A stretch of 64,000 nucleotides of DNA from an uncultured Alphaproteobacteria bacterium (GCA_902537235.1 CACBAO010000009.1:1-64000); one strand, 5' to 3'. Shown: positions 49,701 through 61,042, numbered from the stretch's first letter. Numbers and translations: made by a program. Notes: a model not told the origin generated them from the letters alone.

Positions 49701-50939
49701 AATATCCCAAACCTCTGGCCTTTCTCTTTCTACCATCTTTTTTGCTTGCTTCACTGTAGAGGAAAGACCACGCGCTTCTAGCTTAGAATAAATAAAAGGT
49801 TTAAAAAGTTCGAGGGCCATTTTTTTTGGCAGCCCACATTGATGGAGCTTAAGTCCTGGACCTGTTACGATTACCGAGCGACCGGAAAAGTCAACTCTCT
49901 TCCCCAAAAGATTCTGTCTGAAACGACCTTGCTTACCCTTTAGCATATCTGAAAGCGACTTTAAGGGTCTTTTGTTTCCCCCTGTTATTACTCGCCCGCG
50001 TCGCCCGTTATCAAAAAGTGCATCAACTGATTCTTGGAGCATCCTTTTTTCATTCCTGATTATAATATCGGGAGCCTTTAATTCCATTAAACGTTTAAGT
50101 CTGTTATTCCGATTGATGACTCTTCTGTAAAGATCATTTAGATCAGAAGTTGCAAACCTTCCTCCATCCAAAGGGACTAAAGGTCTTAGCTCAGGTGGGA
50201 TGACCGGAATTACCGTCATAATCATCCATTCTGGCTTATTAGAGCTCTCTCTGAAGTTTTCAATGAGCTTCAGCCTCTTTATGATTTTCTTCGGCTTGAG
50301 TTCACCAGTAGCCTCTTTAAGCTCTTCTCTTAGCCTTTCAGCCTCAGATTCAACATCTATCGCCTTAAGCATTTCTCTGATTGCTTCCGCGCCAATTCCT
50401 GCTTGAAAGGCGTCCAAGCCGTACTGATCTTGTGCATCTAGGTATTCTTCTTCAGAAAGCAGTTGACCTGCCTTTAGATCAGTCAAACCAGGCTCTATAA
50501 CTACATATTGCTCAAAGTACAATATTCTTTCTAGATCTCTCAGAGTCATGTCCAACATCAATCCAATTCTTGACGGTAAAGATTTTAAAAACCAAATATG
50601 TGCTACAGGGGAAGCAAGTTCAATATGACCCATCCTTTCCCGTCTTACCTTTTGCAAAGTTACCTCAACCCCGCACTTTTCGCATGTAACACCTCTATAC
50701 TTCATCCTTTTATATTTACCGCAAAGACATTCGTAATCTTTGACCGGCCCAAATATTCTTGAACAAAATAGACCATCTCTTTCAGGCTTAAAAGTACGAT
50801 AATTTATAGTTTCGGGCTTTTTTATTTCACCAAAAGACCAACTCAAAATTCTCTCAGGTGAGGCTATGGAAATTCGTATTTCATCGAATGTCTTAAGCGC
50901 TTGTGTTTTGCCAAATGGATTAGTTATTTCTTTATTCAT
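46752..50939 (-). CDS. rpoC: DNA-directed RNA polymerase subunit beta'
   Basis: A 1395-residue subunit with the catalytic magnesium motif [12 protein letters not shown] near residue 455. The N-terminal zinc-binding group is [20 protein letters not shown] (about residues 70-90) and the second is [17 protein letters not shown] near 890. The bridge helix/trigger loop region includes [25 protein letters not shown]. Length and domain order are normal. It is separated from rpoB by 43 nt. Confidence 0.98.
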   Translation of the reverse strand: MNKEITNPFGKTQALKTFDEIRISIASPERILSWSFGEIKKPETINYRTFKPERDGLFCSRIFGPVKDYECLCGKYKRMKYRGVTCEKCGVEVTLQKVRRERMGHIELASPVAHIWFLKSLPSRIGLMLDMTLRDLERILYFEQYVVIEPGLTDLKAGQLLSEEEYLDAQDQYGLDAFQAGIGAEAIREMLKAIDVESEAERLREELKEATGELKPKKIIKRLKLIENFRESSNKPEWMIMTVIPVIPPELRPLVPLDGGRFATSDLNDLYRRVINRNNRLKRLMELKAPDIIIRNEKRMLQESVDALFDNGRRGRVITGGNKRPLKSLSDMLKGKQGRFRQNLLGKRVDFSGRSVIVTGPGLKLHQCGLPKKMALELFKPFIYSKLEARGLSSTVKQAKKMVERERPEVWDILEEVIREHPVLLNRAPTLHRLGIQAFEPVLIEGKAINLHPLVCSAFNADFDGDQMAVHVPLSLEAQLEARVLMMSTNNVLSPANGKPIIVPSQDMVLGLYYISLMREGQVGEGMIFSSVDEVEHALEAGAVNMHTRITAKVEQIDSEGAFYYKRFETTPGRLRLGSLLPKNHKAPFEIVNRLLRKKEVGEVIDTVYRHCGQKESVIFCDQIMQLGFHEAFKAGISFGKDDMVIPDTKWKFVNETREQVKDFERQYMDGLITQGEKYNKVVDAWSKCSDLVADAMMDDISSTKKNEDGSELEPNSVYMMAHSGARGSPAQMKQLGGMRGLMAKPSGAIIETPIIANFKEGLSVLEYFNSTHGARKGLADTALKTANSGYLTRRLVDVAQDCIVRINDCGTETSIKCEAAISDGEVVATLSERILGRIAAEDIKHPSDDSLLCSRGTMIDERVADLIEKADIATVQIRSPLTCEAEDGICATCYGRDLARGTPVNPGEAVGIIAAQSIGEPGTQLTMRTFHIGGIAQGGSQSFLQSNHSGVVEFRNANILSNGQGDEIVTSRSMELLINNEKGVNLSSHKLSYGTKLYVKDQQKVSAGEKLFEWDPYTLPIIAEKGGLVKFADLIPGVSVREDVDDATGISQKIVSDWRSSSKGSSLQPEIIIVDKASGEPVKLENGNPAVHPMSVDAIMSVEDGSEIQPGDVLARIPREGAKTKDITGGLPRVAELFEARRPKDHAIIAEKDGYVRFGKDYKNKRVISVIPDGNEDEAIEYTVPKGKHIPVQEGDFIKKGEYIMDGNPAPHDILTIMGVEALAEYMINEVQDVYRLQGVKINDKHIEVIVRQMLQKWEITDSGGTILLKGEQVDKAEFLEANEKALEQGLQPAKGGPVLLGITKASLQTRSFISAASFQETTRVLTEASTQGKKDKLIGLKENVIVGRLIPAGTGGSAREIRKVAAMRDFQILSERSQAENIEEDVENGNEDV

Positions 50940-50982
50940 TTTTACATCCTATAAAATGTTTGAGTTTGCGTCTCTCAAGCAA

Positions 50983-53900
50983 CTAATTAATTTCATCATC
51001 CAGAAGTTCTATGTTGAGGCCTAAAGATCGAATTTCTTTAACCAAAACGTTAAATGATTCTGGTATCCCTGCCTCAAAATTGTCTTCCCCTTTTACAATG
51101 CTTTCATAAACTTTTGTTCTACCTGCCACATCATCGGACTTAACTGTTAACATCTCTTGGAGAGAGTATGCTGCCCCATACGCTTCCAAAGCCCAGACTT
51201 CCATTTCACCAAATCGCTGACCTCCAAACTGTGCTTTACCACCTAATGGCTGTTGGGTAACTAAACTATAAGGGCCAGTAGATCTTGCATGTATTTTTTC
51301 ATCTACTAAATGGTGCAACTTAAGAATATATTTTACTCCTACAGTGACTGGCCTCGCAAATTGTTCTCCTGTTCTTCCATCAAACAGAATTGACTGAGCA
51401 CTTTCGTCTAAACCGGCCCTCTTTAGCGCCTCTGTAACATCAGTTTCTTTAGCCCCATCAAATACTGGCGTTGCAATGGGAACACCAAATTTTACGTTAT
51501 TGGCAACAGCAAGCAACTCATCTGAAGATACACCTTTAATCTGTTTCTCAAATTCATCGGTTCCATACGCATTTTGCAATGCATGCTCCAAAATCTTTGC
51601 ATCATTATTTTTCTTAAACTCAGAGATCGCGTTGTTTACAGAATCTCCTAAAGTCTTCGCTGCCCACCCCATATGGGTCTCGAGGATTTGCCCAACATTC
51701 ATTCTACTTGGCACTCCCAATGGATTTAAAACTAGATCTACCGTTGTTCCATCTTCCAAAAATGGCATATCCTCCTCTGGTACAACTTTTGATATCACGC
51801 CCTTGTTACCGTGCCTTCCTGCCATCTTATCGCCTGGTTGCAGCTTTCGCTTTACAGCAACAAAGACCTTCACCATTTTCATAACACCAGGAGGCAGATC
51901 ATCGCCTCTCCTAACCTTTTCGACTTTGTCTTGATAGGAATCATTTGCAATCTTTTTTTGCTTCTCAAACTGATCTTGCAAAGCCTCCATTTTTTTAGCA
52001 TCGCTTTCAGACTCTAAAGAAAACTTCCACCAAAGTCCTCTTGATAAATTATCTAGCATATCTTGACTGATTTTTGATCCTTTCACTGAACCTTTTGGTC
52101 CATCATTGATCTTCTTCCCAATCAAAAGATCATTTAATCTTGAATAAATATTTCTCTCCAAGATCTCAAGCCCATCGTCCCTATCTCGGCTTAATCTCTC
52201 TATCTCGTGTCGCTCATTCTGTAATGCTCGCTCGTCTTTTTCTATACCATGGCGATTGAAAACCCTTACCTCTACTACAGTCCCGTGGTCCCCTGGTCCC
52301 ATCCTTAGAGAAGTATCTCTCACATCTGAAGCTTTCTCACCAAATATAGCTCTAAGAAGTTTTTCTTCAGGAGTCATCGGGCTTTCACCCTTTGGGGTTA
52401 TCTTGCCGACAAGTATATCACCTGGTCCAACCTCTGCTCCAATATATACTATTCCAGCTTCATCCAAATTTCTTAGAGCATCTTCACCCACATTGGGTAT
52501 ATCTCTAGTTATCTCTTCAGGACCTAGCTTCGTATCCCTCGCTGCCAATTCAAACTCTTCGATATGCACAGAGGTAAACACATCGTCTTTAACAAGTCTT
52601 TCAGAAATTAAAATAGAGTCCTCGTAGTTGTACCCGTTCCAAGGCATGAATGCGACCAACACATTCTTTCCTAAGGCGAGCTCACCCATATCCGTCGAAG
52701 GACCATCCGCTATAACCTCTCCTCTAAAGACAGAGTCACCCTTTTTTACTAAAGGGCGCTGGTTGATACAAGTATTTTGATTCGATCTTTGAAACTTTCT
52801 CAACCTATAAATATCAACACCATGATCACCAACTTCTACTTCATCCGTCACCCTGACCACAATCCTTGTTGCATCGACCTGATCAATTACACCTGAGCGA
52901 TTTGCAACTATTGCTGCTCCAGAGTCTTTCGCAACAACTGATTCCATCCCAGTACCAACAAATGGTGCCTCCGCAGTCAACAAGGGCACAGCTTGTCTTT
53001 GCATGTTTGATCCCATCAACGCCCTGTTAGCATCATCGTTTTCCAAAAATGGTATCAATGAGGCTGCCACTGACACTAATTGCTTAGGCGAAACATCAAT
53101 ATAATCGACTGAATCGGAAGGATAGAGCATGTAATCCCCGAATCTGCGGGTTGAAACCAACTCATTCTCAAAGGAATCGTCTTTGGTAAGCTTTGCATTA
53201 GCCTGAGCAATAGTATACTTCATCTCTTCTGTCGCAGACATATAAACTACTTCATCAGTAACCTTGCCACCATAAACACGCCTATATGGGGTTTCGATAA
53301 AACCATATTTATTAACTTTTGCAAACGAAGCTAAAGAATTAATTAGACCTATATTTGGGCCTTCCGGGGTTTCAATGGGGCACACTCTTCCATAGTGAGT
53401 TGGATGAACATCCCTAACCTCAAAACCTGCCCTATCTCTAGTTAAGCCTCCGGGACCGAGCGCAGAAAGACGTCTTTTGTGAGTAACCTCAGATAAGGGA
53501 TTAGTTTGATCCATGAATTGTGATAATTGAGAAGAGCCAAAAAATTCTTTTACAGCCGCAGCTGCTGGTTTGGCATTAATAAGATCTTGAGGCATTACAG
53601 TATCGATTTCCACTGAGGACATTCGTTCACGTATAGCTCTTTCCATTCTTAGCAAGCCAACCCTGTACTGATTCTCCATAAGCTCACCGACAGATCTTAC
53701 CCTCCTATTTCCTAAATGATCAATATCATCAATTTCACCTTTGCCATCCTTCAACTCCACTAGTGCTGCTATTACAGCAACGATATCTTCCTTTCTAAGT
53801 GTCCGAATTGTGTCTGGTGCGTCAAGGTCAAGACGCATGTTTAGCTTAACTCTACCTACGGCAGATAGGTCATATCTCTCTTCGTCAAAAAAAAGCGACT

Positions 53901-55119
53901 CAAAAAGATCGGCTGCAGCCTCTATTGTAGGCGGCTCTCCGGGTCTCATGACTTTGTAAATATCTTCAAGAGCCATCTCACGATTAAAATTCTTATCAGA
54001 AACCATGGTATTTCTTATGTACGGGCCAACATTTACATGATCTATATCCAATGTAGATATTTCAGTCACCCCATTATCAAAAAGCATTTTGAGATTGCCA
54101 CCGGTTATAGCCCCACTTTTCTGATCAAAATCGCACGTTATTTCTTCACCTGCTTCTAGCCAAATCTCACCAGTTTTTTCGTTAATTATATCATTCGAGG
54201 CAAACCGACCAATTATTGAATCAAATGGCACCAAGATTTGCTTAACAGATTTGGACTCCTCAATCTCTTTAACAAATCTGGGAGTGATCTTTTTCCCAGC
54301 TTCTGCAATCACTTCGCCCGTATCAGCGTCAATTAAGTCAAACGCAGGCTTAATGCCCCTAAAACGAGATGGATAAAAAGGCATCGACCACCTGTTATCC
54401 CCACTTAAACAATATTTCACTTCATGGTAATACGTATCGCAAATGTCTTCTTGACTCAATCCCAACGCATAAAGAAGGGTGGATACAGGTATTTTTCTTC
54501 TCCGATCTATTCTTACAAATACTAAGTCCTTAGCATCAAACTCAAAATCGAGCCAAGAGCCTCTGTAAGGAATTATTCTGCTTGTGAAAAGTATTTTCCC
54601 GGAAGAGTGTGTCTTACCTTTGTCATTGTCAAAGAAAACTCCAGGTGATCTATGCATCTGAGAGACGACAACTCGCTCTGTTCCATTAACAAGAAACGTG
54701 CCGTTAGGTGTCATCAGCGGAATGTCACCCATGTAAACATCCTGCTCTTTTATACCCTTTACCGATTTTGCCTGACTTTCCTCATCAATTTCAAAAACTA
54801 TTAGACGTAATTTTACCTTTAGAGGAGCTCCATACGTTAGATCTCTCTGATGACATTCCTCGAGATCATATTTTGGTTTTTCCAACTCATATGAAACAAA
54901 TTCTAAAACAGCTGTTTCGTTAAAATCGGTAATTGGAAAGATTGACTCAAAAGCTCCTCTTATCCCCTCACCTTTTTCAGGCTCAGCTCCTTCTCCAGAT
55001 CTTAAAAATAGATCGTATGATGATTTTTGCACCTCGATTAGGTTGGGCATCTGTGCGACCTCCCTAATCTTGCCAAAATATTTTCTTATCCGACTTTTAG
55101 TTAACACATTTTCGCTCAT
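50983..55119 (-). CDS. rpoB: DNA-directed RNA polymerase subunit beta
   Basis: A 1378-residue subunit. The rifampicin-binding region reads [20 protein letters not shown]; Asp, His and Ser at the usual resistance positions are wild type. Other motifs: [32 protein letters not shown], and near the end [12 protein letters not shown] and [18 protein letters not shown]. It follows rplL after a 155-nt spacer, where attenuation usually occurs; no obvious terminator hairpin was found there. Confidence 0.98.
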   Translation of the reverse strand: MSENVLTKSRIRKYFGKIREVAQMPNLIEVQKSSYDLFLRSGEGAEPEKGEGIRGAFESIFPITDFNETAVLEFVSYELEKPKYDLEECHQRDLTYGAPLKVKLRLIVFEIDEESQAKSVKGIKEQDVYMGDIPLMTPNGTFLVNGTERVVVSQMHRSPGVFFDNDKGKTHSSGKILFTSRIIPYRGSWLDFEFDAKDLVFVRIDRRRKIPVSTLLYALGLSQEDICDTYYHEVKYCLSGDNRWSMPFYPSRFRGIKPAFDLIDADTGEVIAEAGKKITPRFVKEIEESKSVKQILVPFDSIIGRFASNDIINEKTGEIWLEAGEEITCDFDQKSGAITGGNLKMLFDNGVTEISTLDIDHVNVGPYIRNTMVSDKNFNREMALEDIYKVMRPGEPPTIEAAADLFESLFFDEERYDLSAVGRVKLNMRLDLDAPDTIRTLRKEDIVAVIAALVELKDGKGEIDDIDHLGNRRVRSVGELMENQYRVGLLRMERAIRERMSSVEIDTVMPQDLINAKPAAAAVKEFFGSSQLSQFMDQTNPLSEVTHKRRLSALGPGGLTRDRAGFEVRDVHPTHYGRVCPIETPEGPNIGLINSLASFAKVNKYGFIETPYRRVYGGKVTDEVVYMSATEEMKYTIAQANAKLTKDDSFENELVSTRRFGDYMLYPSDSVDYIDVSPKQLVSVAASLIPFLENDDANRALMGSNMQRQAVPLLTAEAPFVGTGMESVVAKDSGAAIVANRSGVIDQVDATRIVVRVTDEVEVGDHGVDIYRLRKFQRSNQNTCINQRPLVKKGDSVFRGEVIADGPSTDMGELALGKNVLVAFMPWNGYNYEDSILISERLVKDDVFTSVHIEEFELAARDTKLGPEEITRDIPNVGEDALRNLDEAGIVYIGAEVGPGDILVGKITPKGESPMTPEEKLLRAIFGEKASDVRDTSLRMGPGDHGTVVEVRVFNRHGIEKDERALQNERHEIERLSRDRDDGLEILERNIYSRLNDLLIGKKINDGPKGSVKGSKISQDMLDNLSRGLWWKFSLESESDAKKMEALQDQFEKQKKIANDSYQDKVEKVRRGDDLPPGVMKMVKVFVAVKRKLQPGDKMAGRHGNKGVISKVVPEEDMPFLEDGTTVDLVLNPLGVPSRMNVGQILETHMGWAAKTLGDSVNNAISEFKKNNDAKILEHALQNAYGTDEFEKQIKGVSSDELLAVANNVKFGVPIATPVFDGAKETDVTEALKRAGLDESAQSILFDGRTGEQFARPVTVGVKYILKLHHLVDEKIHARSTGPYSLVTQQPLGGKAQFGGQRFGEMEVWALEAYGAAYSLQEMLTVKSDDVAGRTKVYESIVKGEDNFEAGIPESFNVLVKEIRSLGLNIELLDDEIN

Positions 55120-55274
55120 GGAAACCTCTGATATTTATCTTTCAAACCTAATTGGGAAATCAGATCATTGAATTTCAAAAGCTCTTCCAATTCATGTGCT
55201 CTCCCAAAGCACTCCCGAAAAGAGATTAAGTATTTATTATAGGTATGTGAAGGTTGCATCTATGGTTATCACCG

Positions 55275-55673
55275 TTAAGATAGCTCCACTTCAGCTCCCG
55301 CCTCCTCGAGTTTCTTCTTTATTTCCTCAGCCTCGTCTTTCGGCACTCCTTCTTTAACAGCTTTTCCGCCTGCTTCTACAAGGTCTTTGGCCTCTTTCAA
55401 TCCTAATCCCGTTATAGTTCTGACTTCTTTAATAACGTTTATCTTTTTTTCACCTGCTGCTTTTAAAATAACGTTAAATTCACTTTTCTCATCTTCGCCT
55501 GAGGCAGCATCGGATCCAGCGGCCCCACTGCCGGTGGCGGACCCTGCCACCATCACGGCACCTCCAGCAGCAGGTTCAATTCCATATTCATCCTTCAATA
55601 AGTTTTTTAACTCAACAGCGTCCACTAGGGACAACTTGGAAATATCTTCCGCTAGTTTTTTTAAATCAGCCAT
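55275..55673 (-). CDS. rplL: 50S ribosomal protein L7/L12
   Basis: The 132-residue stalk protein bL12, present in several copies per ribosome and recruiting translation GTPases. An N-terminal dimerisation helix pair ([25 protein letters not shown]) is followed by an Ala/Gly/Ser-rich hinge longer than in E. coli (about residues 34-62). The C-terminal domain contains [21 protein letters not shown]. It is co-transcribed with rplJ, 48 nt downstream of it. Confidence 0.97.
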   Translation of the reverse strand: MADLKKLAEDISKLSLVDAVELKNLLKDEYGIEPAAGGAVMVAGSATGSGAAGSDAASGEDEKSEFNVILKAAGEKKINVIKEVRTITGLGLKEAKDLVEAGGKAVKEGVPKDEAEEIKKKLEEAGAEVELS

Positions 55674-55721
55674 TATTTTTCACCCATTTCTATAAAATTA
55701 AAGTTAAAAAGAAAACTAATA

Positions 55722-56228
55722 CTAGTCTCCCCCTATATTTTCTAAAACGCCTGCTATCGTCGAAGCTGGACCAGTTAAATTTGCCGTTAAGTTACCGCCT
55801 GGTGCTGTGAGGATTGCACTAATACTTGAAAGAACTTCTTCCCTCGAAGGTAGCTTTGAAACTTCGGTTACACCACTGGTGTCCAAAATCTTTTCGCCCA
55901 TTGCTCCACCAACAATTTTTAAATTTTCGTTGGTCTTTGCAAACTCAACAGATATCTTGGCAGCTGTCACCGGATCTTCTGAATACATAAGAACTATCTG
56001 ATCAACCAGTAAATGCTTCATCCCCTCCGGCGGTGACTTCTCAATTGCAATTCGTGCAAGCCGATTTTTTGCTACTCTAACGTTCGCACTATTTTCTCGC
56101 ATTTTTTTCCTTAAGTCAGACATCTCGGCGACAGTGATGCCTGCATATTTAGCGGCAACAATAATACCGGAATGCTCGAAAACGTCCTTCAACTCACTTA
56201 CTACTTGTTCTTTTCTAGCTCTATCCAA
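55722..56228 (-). CDS. rplJ: 50S ribosomal protein L10
   Basis: A 168-residue uL10, the stalk base that binds L7/L12 and, in E. coli, represses its own operon. The TTG at 56228 is proposed as start: GGAG lies 8 nt upstream and the product begins MDRARKEQVVSEL, as the family does. A frame to 56273 would add 15 residues unlike any L10 N-terminus. Further signature: AKYAGITVAEMSDLRKKMRE and VRVAKNRLARIA. Confidence 0.93.
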   Translation of the reverse strand: MDRARKEQVVSELKDVFEHSGIIVAAKYAGITVAEMSDLRKKMRENSANVRVAKNRLARIAIEKSPPEGMKHLLVDQIVLMYSEDPVTAAKISVEFAKTNENLKIVGGAMGEKILDTSGVTEVSKLPSREEVLSSISAILTAPGGNLTANLTGPASTIAGVLENIGGD

Positions 56229-56462
56229 CTCTAATACTCCAACGTTTGTGCCTCTCACAGTTCTCACTACCAAAGGCTAAAAAAGGATTGCTCCTTTAAC
56301 AAAACAGGTAGGTGAGCTCGACTACAAATAACAGCCTATACAATCTCTACCTGTCTCAGGCAGGGTTTACACATTAAGATACCCACCATCTTAGACTGAC
56401 CATCAGCTAAAAAAGCTAACAATCTAAACTCGCATGCTATTTCTAAATAATCATGCGTTCAA
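56229..56462 (-). promoter_or_regulatory. rplJ leader, probable L10 autoregulatory RNA
   Basis: The 234-nt spacer between rplA and rplJ holds several stems in the transcript. CGCATG/CATGCG (56457-56431) lies just after rplA. AAGAT/ATCTT (56392-56376) has a GGTGGGT loop. CCTG/CAGG (56364-56350) encloses CCTGAGA. CAGGTAG (56353-56347) can alternatively pair with CTACCTG (56311-56305). The position matches the L10 leader known in bacteria. Which pairings occur is untested. Confidence 0.55.
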
Positions 56463-57158
56463 TCAGTTGGCGAATTGATTACCATTAATTGTCACACTTG
56501 GTCCCATAGTCGAGCTTACAGATACCTTTCTCAAATATAAGCCCTTTACTCCTGCGGGTTTCGCCTTATTCACTGATTCGATAAATGCTGTAATATTTTC
56601 CGAAATCTTTTGTTTGTCAAATGATACTTTTCCTAAACCTGCTTGCACAACTCCAGATTTTTCAACTTTAAACTGAACTTCACCAGACTTAGCCGATTTT
56701 ACAGCCTTTTCCACATCTATTGTAACAGTACCTACTTTGGGGTTTGGCATTAAATTTCTTGGACCAAGTACCTTGCCCAACCTTCCCACAACTGCCATCA
56801 TATCGGGTGTTGCGATGCAGCGATCAAAATCAATTACCCCACCTTGAATGTTTTCCATCAAGTCTTCTGCTCCAACTATATCGGCTCCTGCCTTCTTTGC
56901 CTCTTCAGCCTTTTCGCCCCTAGCAAAAACAGCTACACGGACATCCTTCCCATTACCATGAGGTAAAGCACATACACCTCTAACCATCTGATCAGCATGT
57001 TTTGGGTCGACACCAAGATTAATTGCTATATCTATTGTTTCATCGAACTTAGCTGAGGCATTGCTTTTGACCAAGCTCACAGCTTCTTCAAGGCTGACAT
57101 CATATTTGCCGTCGAATTCCTTTTTAGCATTTAAAAATTTTTTTCCTGTTTTTGCCAT
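56463..57158 (-). CDS. rplA: 50S ribosomal protein L1
   Basis: A 231-residue uL1, the mobile stalk at the E site and repressor of the L11 operon in E. coli. Motifs: [37 protein letters not shown] and the signature segment starting [17 protein letters not shown]. It is 18 nt after rplK. Confidence 0.98.
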   Translation of the reverse strand: MAKTGKKFLNAKKEFDGKYDVSLEEAVSLVKSNASAKFDETIDIAINLGVDPKHADQMVRGVCALPHGNGKDVRVAVFARGEKAEEAKKAGADIVGAEDLMENIQGGVIDFDRCIATPDMMAVVGRLGKVLGPRNLMPNPKVGTVTIDVEKAVKSAKSGEVQFKVEKSGVVQAGLGKVSFDKQKISENITAFIESVNKAKPAGVKGLYLRKVSVSSTMGPSVTINGNQFAN

Positions 57159-57176
57159 TTCTTAAATATCCCTGTA

Positions 57177-57605
57177 TTAATCCTTAACTTCAATGCCCAT
57201 AGATCTGGCGGAACCTAATATAATTTGCATTGCTCCATCTATATCGTTTGCATTCAGATCCTTCATTTTTGACTCAGCGATCTCTCTAATTTGCTTGGAT
57301 GTCACAGTGCCGGCTGTTTCCTTTCCTGCCGTTGAAGATCCAGATTTCAGTCCAGACGCTTTTTTTAAATAAAATGATGCTGGAGGGGTTTTTATATCCA
57401 TTGAAAACGACTTATCCACGTAATAGGTGACAACAGTGGGACAAGGAGCGCCTGGTTCCATTTCCTGTGTGTTAGCATTAAAAGCTTTGCAAAACTCCAT
57501 AATATTCAAACCCCGTTGTCCAAGAGCTGGACCTACAGGCGGTGATGGATTGGCTTTGCCTGCCGGTATCTGTAGTTTTAAGTAACCTTCTATCTTTTTT
57601 GCCAT
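57177..57605 (-). CDS. rplK: 50S ribosomal protein L11
   Basis: A 142-residue uL11 at the GTPase-associated centre. [27 protein letters not shown], cited here in parts ([18 protein letters not shown]), forms the N-terminal domain with the thiostrepton-site prolines. The C-terminal rRNA-binding domain ends with [17 protein letters not shown]. It is 31 nt after nusG. Confidence 0.98.
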   Translation of the reverse strand: MAKKIEGYLKLQIPAGKANPSPPVGPALGQRGLNIMEFCKAFNANTQEMEPGAPCPTVVTYYVDKSFSMDIKTPPASFYLKKASGLKSGSSTAGKETAGTVTSKQIREIAESKMKDLNANDIDGAMQIILGSARSMGIEVKD

Positions 57606-57636
57606 ATCCGATTTTCCTTTTTAAATAGGTTTCTTA

Positions 57637-58170
57637 TTAATTTTGTTTCTGTACCTGGGTAAATTCTAACTCTACCGGAGTTGCTCTTCCAAATATGGAC
57701 ACTGTCAATTTAAGCCTTGAGTTAACATCGTCTACTTCCTCAACAGTACCAGCAAAACCTTCAAAAGGTCCATCGGTGACATTTACTTTTTCACCTACCT
57801 CAAATGCTATCAGCGACCTAGGGGTATCTCCGCCTTCCTCAACCTGATTAATGATTCTTGCAACCTCTGCATCTGGTAGCGGCGATGGTTTACCATGGGC
57901 TCCCAAAAAACCCGAAACACGATTAATGGATTTAATTGCATGATATACTTCCTCACTCATATCCATTTTTACAAGAACGTATCCAGGCATGAACCTTCTT
58001 TCCCTCTGGACTTTTTTGCCCCTTCTGATTTCCAATACTTCTTCGGTTGGAACTAAAACTTCAGCCACCTCGTTTTCAAGATTTTTTTGCAAAATCATTT
58101 CTTTTATATTCTCGGCAACCTTTTTCTCAAAGTTGGAAAAGACGCTAACCGAATACCATCGCATAGCCAT
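57637..58170 (-). CDS. nusG: transcription termination/antitermination protein NusG
   Basis: A 177-residue elongation factor. The NGN domain (about residues 3-110) has WYSVSVFSNFEKKVAENI and the RRFMPGYVLVKMDMSEE segment. The C-terminal KOW domain has FEVGEKVNVTDGPFEGFAGTVEEVD and binds Rho or S10. The first ATG is used; a second ATG two codons on is also possible. It follows secE by about 100 nt. Confidence 0.97.
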   Translation of the reverse strand: MAMRWYSVSVFSNFEKKVAENIKEMILQKNLENEVAEVLVPTEEVLEIRRGKKVQRERRFMPGYVLVKMDMSEEVYHAIKSINRVSGFLGAHGKPSPLPDAEVARIINQVEEGGDTPRSLIAFEVGEKVNVTDGPFEGFAGTVEEVDDVNSRLKLTVSIFGRATPVELEFTQVQKQN

Positions 58171-58271
58171 TTTGACTTACCTATTTGTTTTCGAAAACCT
58201 TTAATGAAAAAAATCTATCAGGTCAACTGTTTCGAGCTCAGTTATATTTAAATCTCAACAAAATTACAAAT

Positions 58272-58463
58272 CTAAAAACTAATGCTAAGTACAATTCTGA
58301 GCAAAAAAGATATAATAGAATCTGTAATCAAGAAAAACGTCGATAAAATCGCTACCATTATGAAAACCATTACGGTTGTCGTAATTGTTTCTCTGCGATT
58401 TGGCCAAACAATTTTTGAAGCTTCTTGACGGCTTTGCTGTATAAATTTAAATATATTAGTCAC
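58272..58463 (-). CDS. secE: preprotein translocase subunit SecE
   Basis: A 63-residue single-helix SecE. The GTG at 58463 is chosen because it gives the compact family form VTNIFKFIQQSRQEASKIVWP, with the conserved K-V/I-WP-R/S-E element (KIVWPNRRET). The upstream ATG frame adds 20 residues unlike SecE. AGAGAG precedes the GTG. One hydrophobic helix (VMVFIMVAILSTFFLI) follows. It stabilises SecY. It sits between tRNA-Trp and nusG, a widely conserved order. Confidence 0.94.
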   Translation of the reverse strand: MTNIFKFIQQSRQEASKIVWPNRRETITTTVMVFIMVAILSTFFLITDSIISFLLRIVLSISF

Positions 58464-58555
58464 TGGTGACTCTCTTTCTTTTGTACACGTATAAATGCTA
58501 GAAAAAAACATTTCAAGTAGCATTTAAACCAACGCAGAAAAAAAATGCTTCTCTC

Positions 58556-58631
58556 TGGCAGGGGCTGAGGGACTCGAACCCACGACCCTCGGTTTTGGAG
58601 ACCGATGCTCTACCAACTGAGCTAAGCCCCT
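58556..58631 (-). tRNA. tRNA-Trp (anticodon CCA)
   Basis: A full cloverleaf on the minus strand: acceptor AGGGGCT pairs with AGCCCCT, discriminator G, CCA encoded. The D arm contains AGTTGGTA. Anticodon stem TCGGT/ACCGA surrounds CTCCAAA, giving CCA. The T arm contains GGTTCGAGTCC. It precedes secE, as in many proteobacteria. Confidence 0.96.
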
Positions 58632-58785
58632 ACAGTATGCGACAACCATTAACTAAAAAAAATCTAATAATCAAGATGCAAGTGCTATACTGATCCATTA
58701 CCCATTAACAGAAAAATCCATTTTTTTTGGACATAATTAAGTTTGTGCTTTAAAAAAAATTGAAATAAAGGATAGAAACATAAGC

Positions 58786-60519
58786 ATGAAAAGAATTCTC
58801 ATAACATCAGCACTACCTTACATTAATGGGATAAAACACTTGGGGAATTTAGTCGGCAGTCAACTTCCTGCTGACCTTTATGCGAGATACATGAGAGCTA
58901 AAGGTCATGAGGTTGCTTTTATTTGTGCAACCGACGAGCACGGGACTCCGGCTGAGCTAGCAGCTATTGAAAATCAAAAATCCACAGAAGAGTATTGTAC
59001 AGAAATGTGGCAGGTACAAAAAGATCTATCAGATCGATTTTTCCTCTCCTTTGATTTTTTTGGACGTTCATCGTCATCAAGTAACCACGAACTCACTAAG
59101 CAGTTTGCAAAAAATTTAGATAAAAATGGACTATTAAAGAAAGTAGAAGAAACGCAATTATATTCAATAGAAGACAAAAGGTTCCTCCCAGACAGATATG
59201 TTATTGGCACATGTCCAGAATGCTCATACGAAAGAGCTCGGGGAGATCAATGCGAACACTGTACAAGGCAACTGGAGGCTAGCGAGCTCATAAACCCACG
59301 CTCTGTTTTATCTGGTACAAAAAATTTAGAATTGATAAAGACCAATCATCTATACTTAATGCAAAGTAAACTTAAAGATAAATTACTGGAGTGGATTGAG
59401 TCCAACAAAAATTGGCCCATTTTGACTACATCTATAGCAAAGAAATGGCTGAAAGATGGAGAGGGTTTACAAGATCGCAGTATTACTCGAGACCTCAATT
59501 GGGGAATTCCGGTTGAAAAGAACGGTAAACAATGGGAAGGAATGGAAAACAAAGTATTTTATGTCTGGTTTGATGCTCCGATTGCTTACATCTCATCGAC
59601 AGTCGACTGGGCAATGAGCAAGAACGAACATTCTGACTATTGGAAAAGCTGGTGGCTATATGATCACGGAGCAGAAAATGTACATTACGTCCAATTTATG
59701 GCTAAAGACAATATCCCTTTCCATACTCTTTCTTTCCCAGCAACACTCTTGGGAGCTAACTCATCTTGGAAATTAGTTGATTTCATTAAAGGTTTTAATT
59801 GGTTGACATATGAAGGAGGAAAATTCTCCACTAGCCAAAAAAGAGGGGTATTTATGAACCAGGCACTAGACTTATTTCCATCAGATTATTGGAGATGGTG
59901 GTTGCTCTCAAATGCGCCAGAAACATCTGATGCAGACTTTACATGGCAGAGCTTCCAGTCTTCTGTAAATAAAGACTTAGCAGACGTTTTAGGAAATTTT
60001 GTAAGCCGTTTGACAAAGTTTACGTTATCAAAATTTGGGAAATTAATTCCAAAGGGTACAGAATATGGTCAAGATGAATTGGATACTATTTCGGAAATTG
60101 AGAAGGTTTTCGGAAAGTATGATGATGCAATGACTAGAATTGAAATAAGAAAAGCCACCTCATATTTGAGGAAAATTTGGTCAATAGGAAATGAGTATCT
60201 ACAACGGTCTCAACCATGGATGGTGATTAAAACTAACGAGGCAGAAGCCGCAAAAATCATTAGATTTGGTTTTAATCTTATGCTTTTCATTAGCGATATT
60301 TCAGACCCGTTCATTCCCGAAACTGCTAAGAAGATAAAAGAATGTATTGGTAACTCTTATTCAAACAGGCAATGGCCTTCTGTCAAACAAAACTTTGTGT
60401 CAATTTTTGAAAACGTAGAGGTTGGTGAAAAAGTAAGCCCAATAGAAAACCTTTTCACAAAAATAGAAGACGGATACGTACTAGATCTCGAAAAACAATT
60501 TGGAGGGATTGATAACTGA
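58786..60519 (+). CDS. metG: methionine--tRNA ligase
   Basis: A 577-residue class I synthetase. The HIGH-type motif is in PYINGIKHLGNLVGS (residues 11-25) and the KMSKS-type motif appears as FSTSQKRG (near residue 345), the variant of this MetG subgroup. One complete zinc knuckle is seen (CPEC with CEHC near residues 145-165). There is no C-terminal tRNA-binding (Trbp111) domain, consistent with the short alphaproteobacterial form. Its stop is 4 nt from the convergent DUF2177 gene. Confidence 0.96.
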   Translation: MKRILITSALPYINGIKHLGNLVGSQLPADLYARYMRAKGHEVAFICATDEHGTPAELAAIENQKSTEEYCTEMWQVQKDLSDRFFLSFDFFGRSSSSSNHELTKQFAKNLDKNGLLKKVEETQLYSIEDKRFLPDRYVIGTCPECSYERARGDQCEHCTRQLEASELINPRSVLSGTKNLELIKTNHLYLMQSKLKDKLLEWIESNKNWPILTTSIAKKWLKDGEGLQDRSITRDLNWGIPVEKNGKQWEGMENKVFYVWFDAPIAYISSTVDWAMSKNEHSDYWKSWWLYDHGAENVHYVQFMAKDNIPFHTLSFPATLLGANSSWKLVDFIKGFNWLTYEGGKFSTSQKRGVFMNQALDLFPSDYWRWWLLSNAPETSDADFTWQSFQSSVNKDLADVLGNFVSRLTKFTLSKFGKLIPKGTEYGQDELDTISEIEKVFGKYDDAMTRIEIRKATSYLRKIWSIGNEYLQRSQPWMVIKTNEAEAAKIIRFGFNLMLFISDISDPFIPETAKKIKECIGNSYSNRQWPSVKQNFVSIFENVEVGEKVSPIENLFTKIEDGYVLDLEKQFGGIDN

Positions 60520-60523
60520 AGTA

Positions 60524-60943
60524 TTAGCTCTGATAGAAAAAGCGCAAAAAAACTAGATAACCTACTAAGGACACAGCACCTCCCAAAAGTGCGCCCCAAG
60601 TAATATCCAAAAAAGTTATAGAAAGTGGATAACCCTTAAAGAAGATATAGTTTGTCAGGCCATACGTTCCATAAGCTAAAAAGCCCAAAAAACCACCCGA
60701 TAATGTAGCCGTAATAGCAGAATTTGACATTATGCCAGCACGAACTCCAAACCAGTAGAGTCCAAAAACATAAAAAATGAAAAAAATAGATCCATAGGTT
60801 AATAAGAAACTTGTTCCTACTGATTCTCTTAATAGGTGCCCTAAATTGGCAGTAAAATACGGCTGCATATATAACGTGATCCAGATGAAATCTACGAAAA
60901 CGTAAACAATAAGCATAACAATATACACACTAAAGAATTCCAT
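60524..60943 (-). CDS. DUF2177 family membrane protein
   Basis: A 139-residue protein with four hydrophobic helices. It shows the DUF2177 pattern: DFIWITLYMQPYF after helix one, YGTYGLTNYIFFKGYPLSITFLDITWG before the last helix, and a glycine-rich segment SGGFLGFLAYG. ATG 60943 is chosen over a TTG at 60961 because GAGAG precedes it. The function of the family is unknown. It is convergent with metG. Confidence 0.8.
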   Translation of the reverse strand: MEFFSVYIVMLIVYVFVDFIWITLYMQPYFTANLGHLLRESVGTSFLLTYGSIFFIFYVFGLYWFGVRAGIMSNSAITATLSGGFLGFLAYGTYGLTNYIFFKGYPLSITFLDITWGALLGGAVSLVGYLVFLRFFYQS

Positions 60944-61036
60944 AACACATCTCTCGCTCAATATCTATACATCGTTATGTACTTCATTTTATTATAAAAG
61001 CAACAATCAATTGAAAGCTCTTGACGCCAAAACCTT

Positions 61037-61042
61037 TATAAT
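61037..61042 (+). promoter_or_regulatory. -10 element upstream of tRNA-Leu
   Basis: A perfect TATAAT lies about 30 nt before the tRNA-Leu 5' end. The candidate -35 elements (TTGAAA at 61011, TTGACG at 61021) are not at ideal spacing, so the exact promoter is uncertain. Confidence 0.35.

Noticed and set aside
49561-51934. Long plus-strand open frames opposite rpoC and rpoB
   Set aside because: They are antisense shadows of highly conserved coding sequence with no ribosome binding site or family features.
53440-53560. Thr in QFMDQTNP of RpoB as a rifampicin resistance change
   Set aside because: This Thr is, as far as I know, natural in alphaproteobacteria; the main resistance positions are wild type.
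55120-55274. Attenuator hairpin between rplL and rpoB
   Set aside because: Only short, weak stems without a T-run are visible, so no terminator could be supported.
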